This document shows positions 63,186 through 64,000 of a stretch of DNA of 64,000 nt, one piece after another. Under the pieces are notes generated by a model that had not been told where the DNA came from, did not search any database, and was given only the letters and a program-made list of their open reading frames with translations. The first letter of the stretch is position 1, and every line of letters begins with the position of its first letter. Location: contig NZ_SRRT01000003.1 in the NCBI RefSeq assembly GCF_004784475.1, positions 620,001 through 684,000 of the forward strand, written 5' to 3'. The translations under genes were made by a program, and so were the position numbers. The stretch is from Streptomyces bauhiniae. Its GTDB lineage: Bacteria > Actinomycetota > Actinomycetes > Streptomycetales > Streptomycetaceae.

Positions 63186-64000
63186 TTGCCTCAGCACAAG
63201 AACACGCATACGTCACCCGACGCGCCGGGGGGTGGACCCGACGGCGGGGCGGTGGGTACCGAGACTCCGGGGGCGAAGGGTCATGGGACGGACTCGGAGG
63301 GCGGGGTGGGTACTGGTAGTGGTACCAGTACCGCCGATGCCAGTGTCGGTACTAGTACTGGGAGCACCGACGCCACTGCCGATGCCAGTACCAGTACTGG
63401 GCGCGCCGATACCAGGACCGTAACCCCATCGGCCCCTGACAGGGGCGCCGGAGAGAAGGCCGGCCCTGAGGACACCCCCGCCAAGCCCTCCCGCTTCGCC
63501 CGCCTGACCCGCTGGCAGGCGGAACACCCCCAGGCTGCCCGCGTCCTCTCCCGGACCATCACCGTCCTCGCCGCGATCCTGGTCGTCTGCAGCCTGGTGA
63601 TGCCCGCGACCATCGTCGACCTCGGCCCCGCCAAGTTCTTCCGGCTGCCCGGGGAGGCGATCGTCGGCGCGGCCATCCTGCTGGCGCTGCCCAGGAAGCC
63701 AAGGGTCGTGCTCGCCGCGGCCAGCGGTGTCGCGCTCGCCGCGCTGACGGTGCTGAACTGGCTCGACATGGGCTTCAAGCAGTACCTCGGCCGGACCTTC
63801 AACCTGGTGCTGGACTGGAGCCTGTTGGGCGACGCCCAGTCGTACCTGGAGGACTCGCTCGGCCGGACGGCCACCCTCGCCGCGACCGCCGGGGTGATCG
63901 TCCTCGTACTGCTGTTGTTCGCCGCGTCGGCCTACGCCGTCGTACGCCTGAGCAACGTCCTCGCCCGGCACTCGGCCACCGCGACCCGGGGGACCCTGAT
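63186..64000 (+). CDS. N-terminal part of a sulfatase-type (LTA-synthase-like) membrane enzyme, 3' end outside the window
   Basis: The frame is open from the TTG at 63186 (GGAAGGA eight bases upstream) to the window edge, 271 codons seen. Residues 1-110 form a low-complexity Gly/Ser/Thr/Asp-rich cytoplasmic tail with GTSTADAS and STSTG repeats. Then come three to four transmembrane helices (ITVLAAILVVCSLVMPATIV, IVGAAILLALP, VLAAASGVALAALTVL, AATAGVIVLVLLLFAASAYAV) around a WLDMGFKQYLGRTFNLVLDWSLLGDAQSYLEDSLG segment typical of Streptomyces sulfatases of the alkaline phosphatase superfamily. The catalytic domain lies beyond the window, so the assignment rests on the membrane part only. Confidence 0.65.
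   Translation, partial: MPQHKNTHTSPDAPGGGPDGGAVGTETPGAKGHGTDSEGGVGTGSGTSTADASVGTSTGSTDATADASTSTGRADTRTVTPSAPDRGAGEKAGPEDTPAKPSRFARLTRWQAEHPQAARVLSRTITVLAAILVVCSLVMPATIVDLGPAKFFRLPGEAIVGAAILLALPRKPRVVLAAASGVALAALTVLNWLDMGFKQYLGRTFNLVLDWSLLGDAQSYLEDSLGRTATLAATAGVIVLVLLLFAASAYAVVRLSNVLARHSATATRGTL
63308..63417 (+). repeat. GGTACC/AGTACT-type repeat tract in the sulfatase N-terminus
   Basis: GGTACTGGTAGTGGTACCAG, GGTACTAGTACTGGG and GCCAGTACCAGTACTGGG units within about 110 bases encode a Gly/Ser/Thr/Ala/Asp linker. Same repeat type as in the sortase and ROK genes. Confidence 0.7.

Overview
The window is a stretch of chromosome from a high-GC actinomycete, almost certainly a Streptomyces. The evidence is GC-saturated third codon positions, GTG and TTG starts behind GGAGG-type ribosome sites, rare TTA (bldA-type) codons confined to a few accessory genes, an hrdA-like sigma factor beside dnaG, an Mbl/MreB paralogue, ppdK, twin-arginine secreted enzymes, a sugar ABC importer without its own ATPase, and a PHO box of the Streptomyces PhoP type. 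As far as I recall, the order sigma factor, dnaG, reductase, dgt resembles the hrdA-dnaG neighbourhood of S. coelicolor; I could not check this.

Layout. 1-7.7 kb: end of an aminotransferase, a Tat-exported GH35 beta-galactosidase, and an overlapping triad (HEXXH protein, multi-pass membrane protein, FAD oxidoreductase). 7.7-15 kb: SMP-30 lactonase with its IclR regulator, an ATP-grasp enzyme, a MerR-PP2C fusion, an acyl-CoA synthetase and Mbl. 15-20.2 kb: a secreted and cell-wall block (DUF1906 protein, DoxX, a three-module amidase with a phased repeat array upstream, an M15 peptidase, two paralogous Cys-rich secreted proteins). 20.3-24.9 kb: a regulator facing a three-gene operon (alpha-toroid membrane protein, HIT-methyltransferase fusion, adenosine deaminase-like protein) in which every gene carries a TTA codon. 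25-28.5 kb: a PHO-box phosphoesterase, an MFS exporter, partial gene-start duplications and a beta-propeller lipoprotein-like protein. 28.8-29.3 kb: three tRNAs. 29.4-41.1 kb: YtxH-like protein, FGGY kinase, heterodimeric ABC exporter, sigma factor, DnaG, reductase and dGTPase. 41.2-48.4 kb: SanA-like protein, M4 protease, a surface protein with a class F sortase, and a sugar ABC importer. 48.5-54.6 kb: an accessory island. It holds an Rpn-like nuclease, a truncated radical SAM gene, a GntR regulator with a long perfect palindrome, a methyltransferase, and a low-GC pair made of a 3-TM protein and an NTPase-TIR protein facing each other. 55-64 kb: ppdK with a palindrome-rich promoter, a ROK regulator divergent from a GH63-like hydrolase and a debranching-enzyme-like protein, and the start of a sulfatase-type membrane enzyme.

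Two loci look most worth pursuing as undescribed systems: the TTA-bearing toroid / HIT-methyltransferase / deaminase operon (21206-24848) and the NTPase-TIR plus 3-TM pair (52650-54545), which has the look of an anti-phage or signalling module. A recurring theme is GGTACC-based simple repeats. They form a phased array at 18.27-18.45 kb and Gly/Ser/Thr-rich insertions in the sortase, the ROK regulator and the sulfatase.
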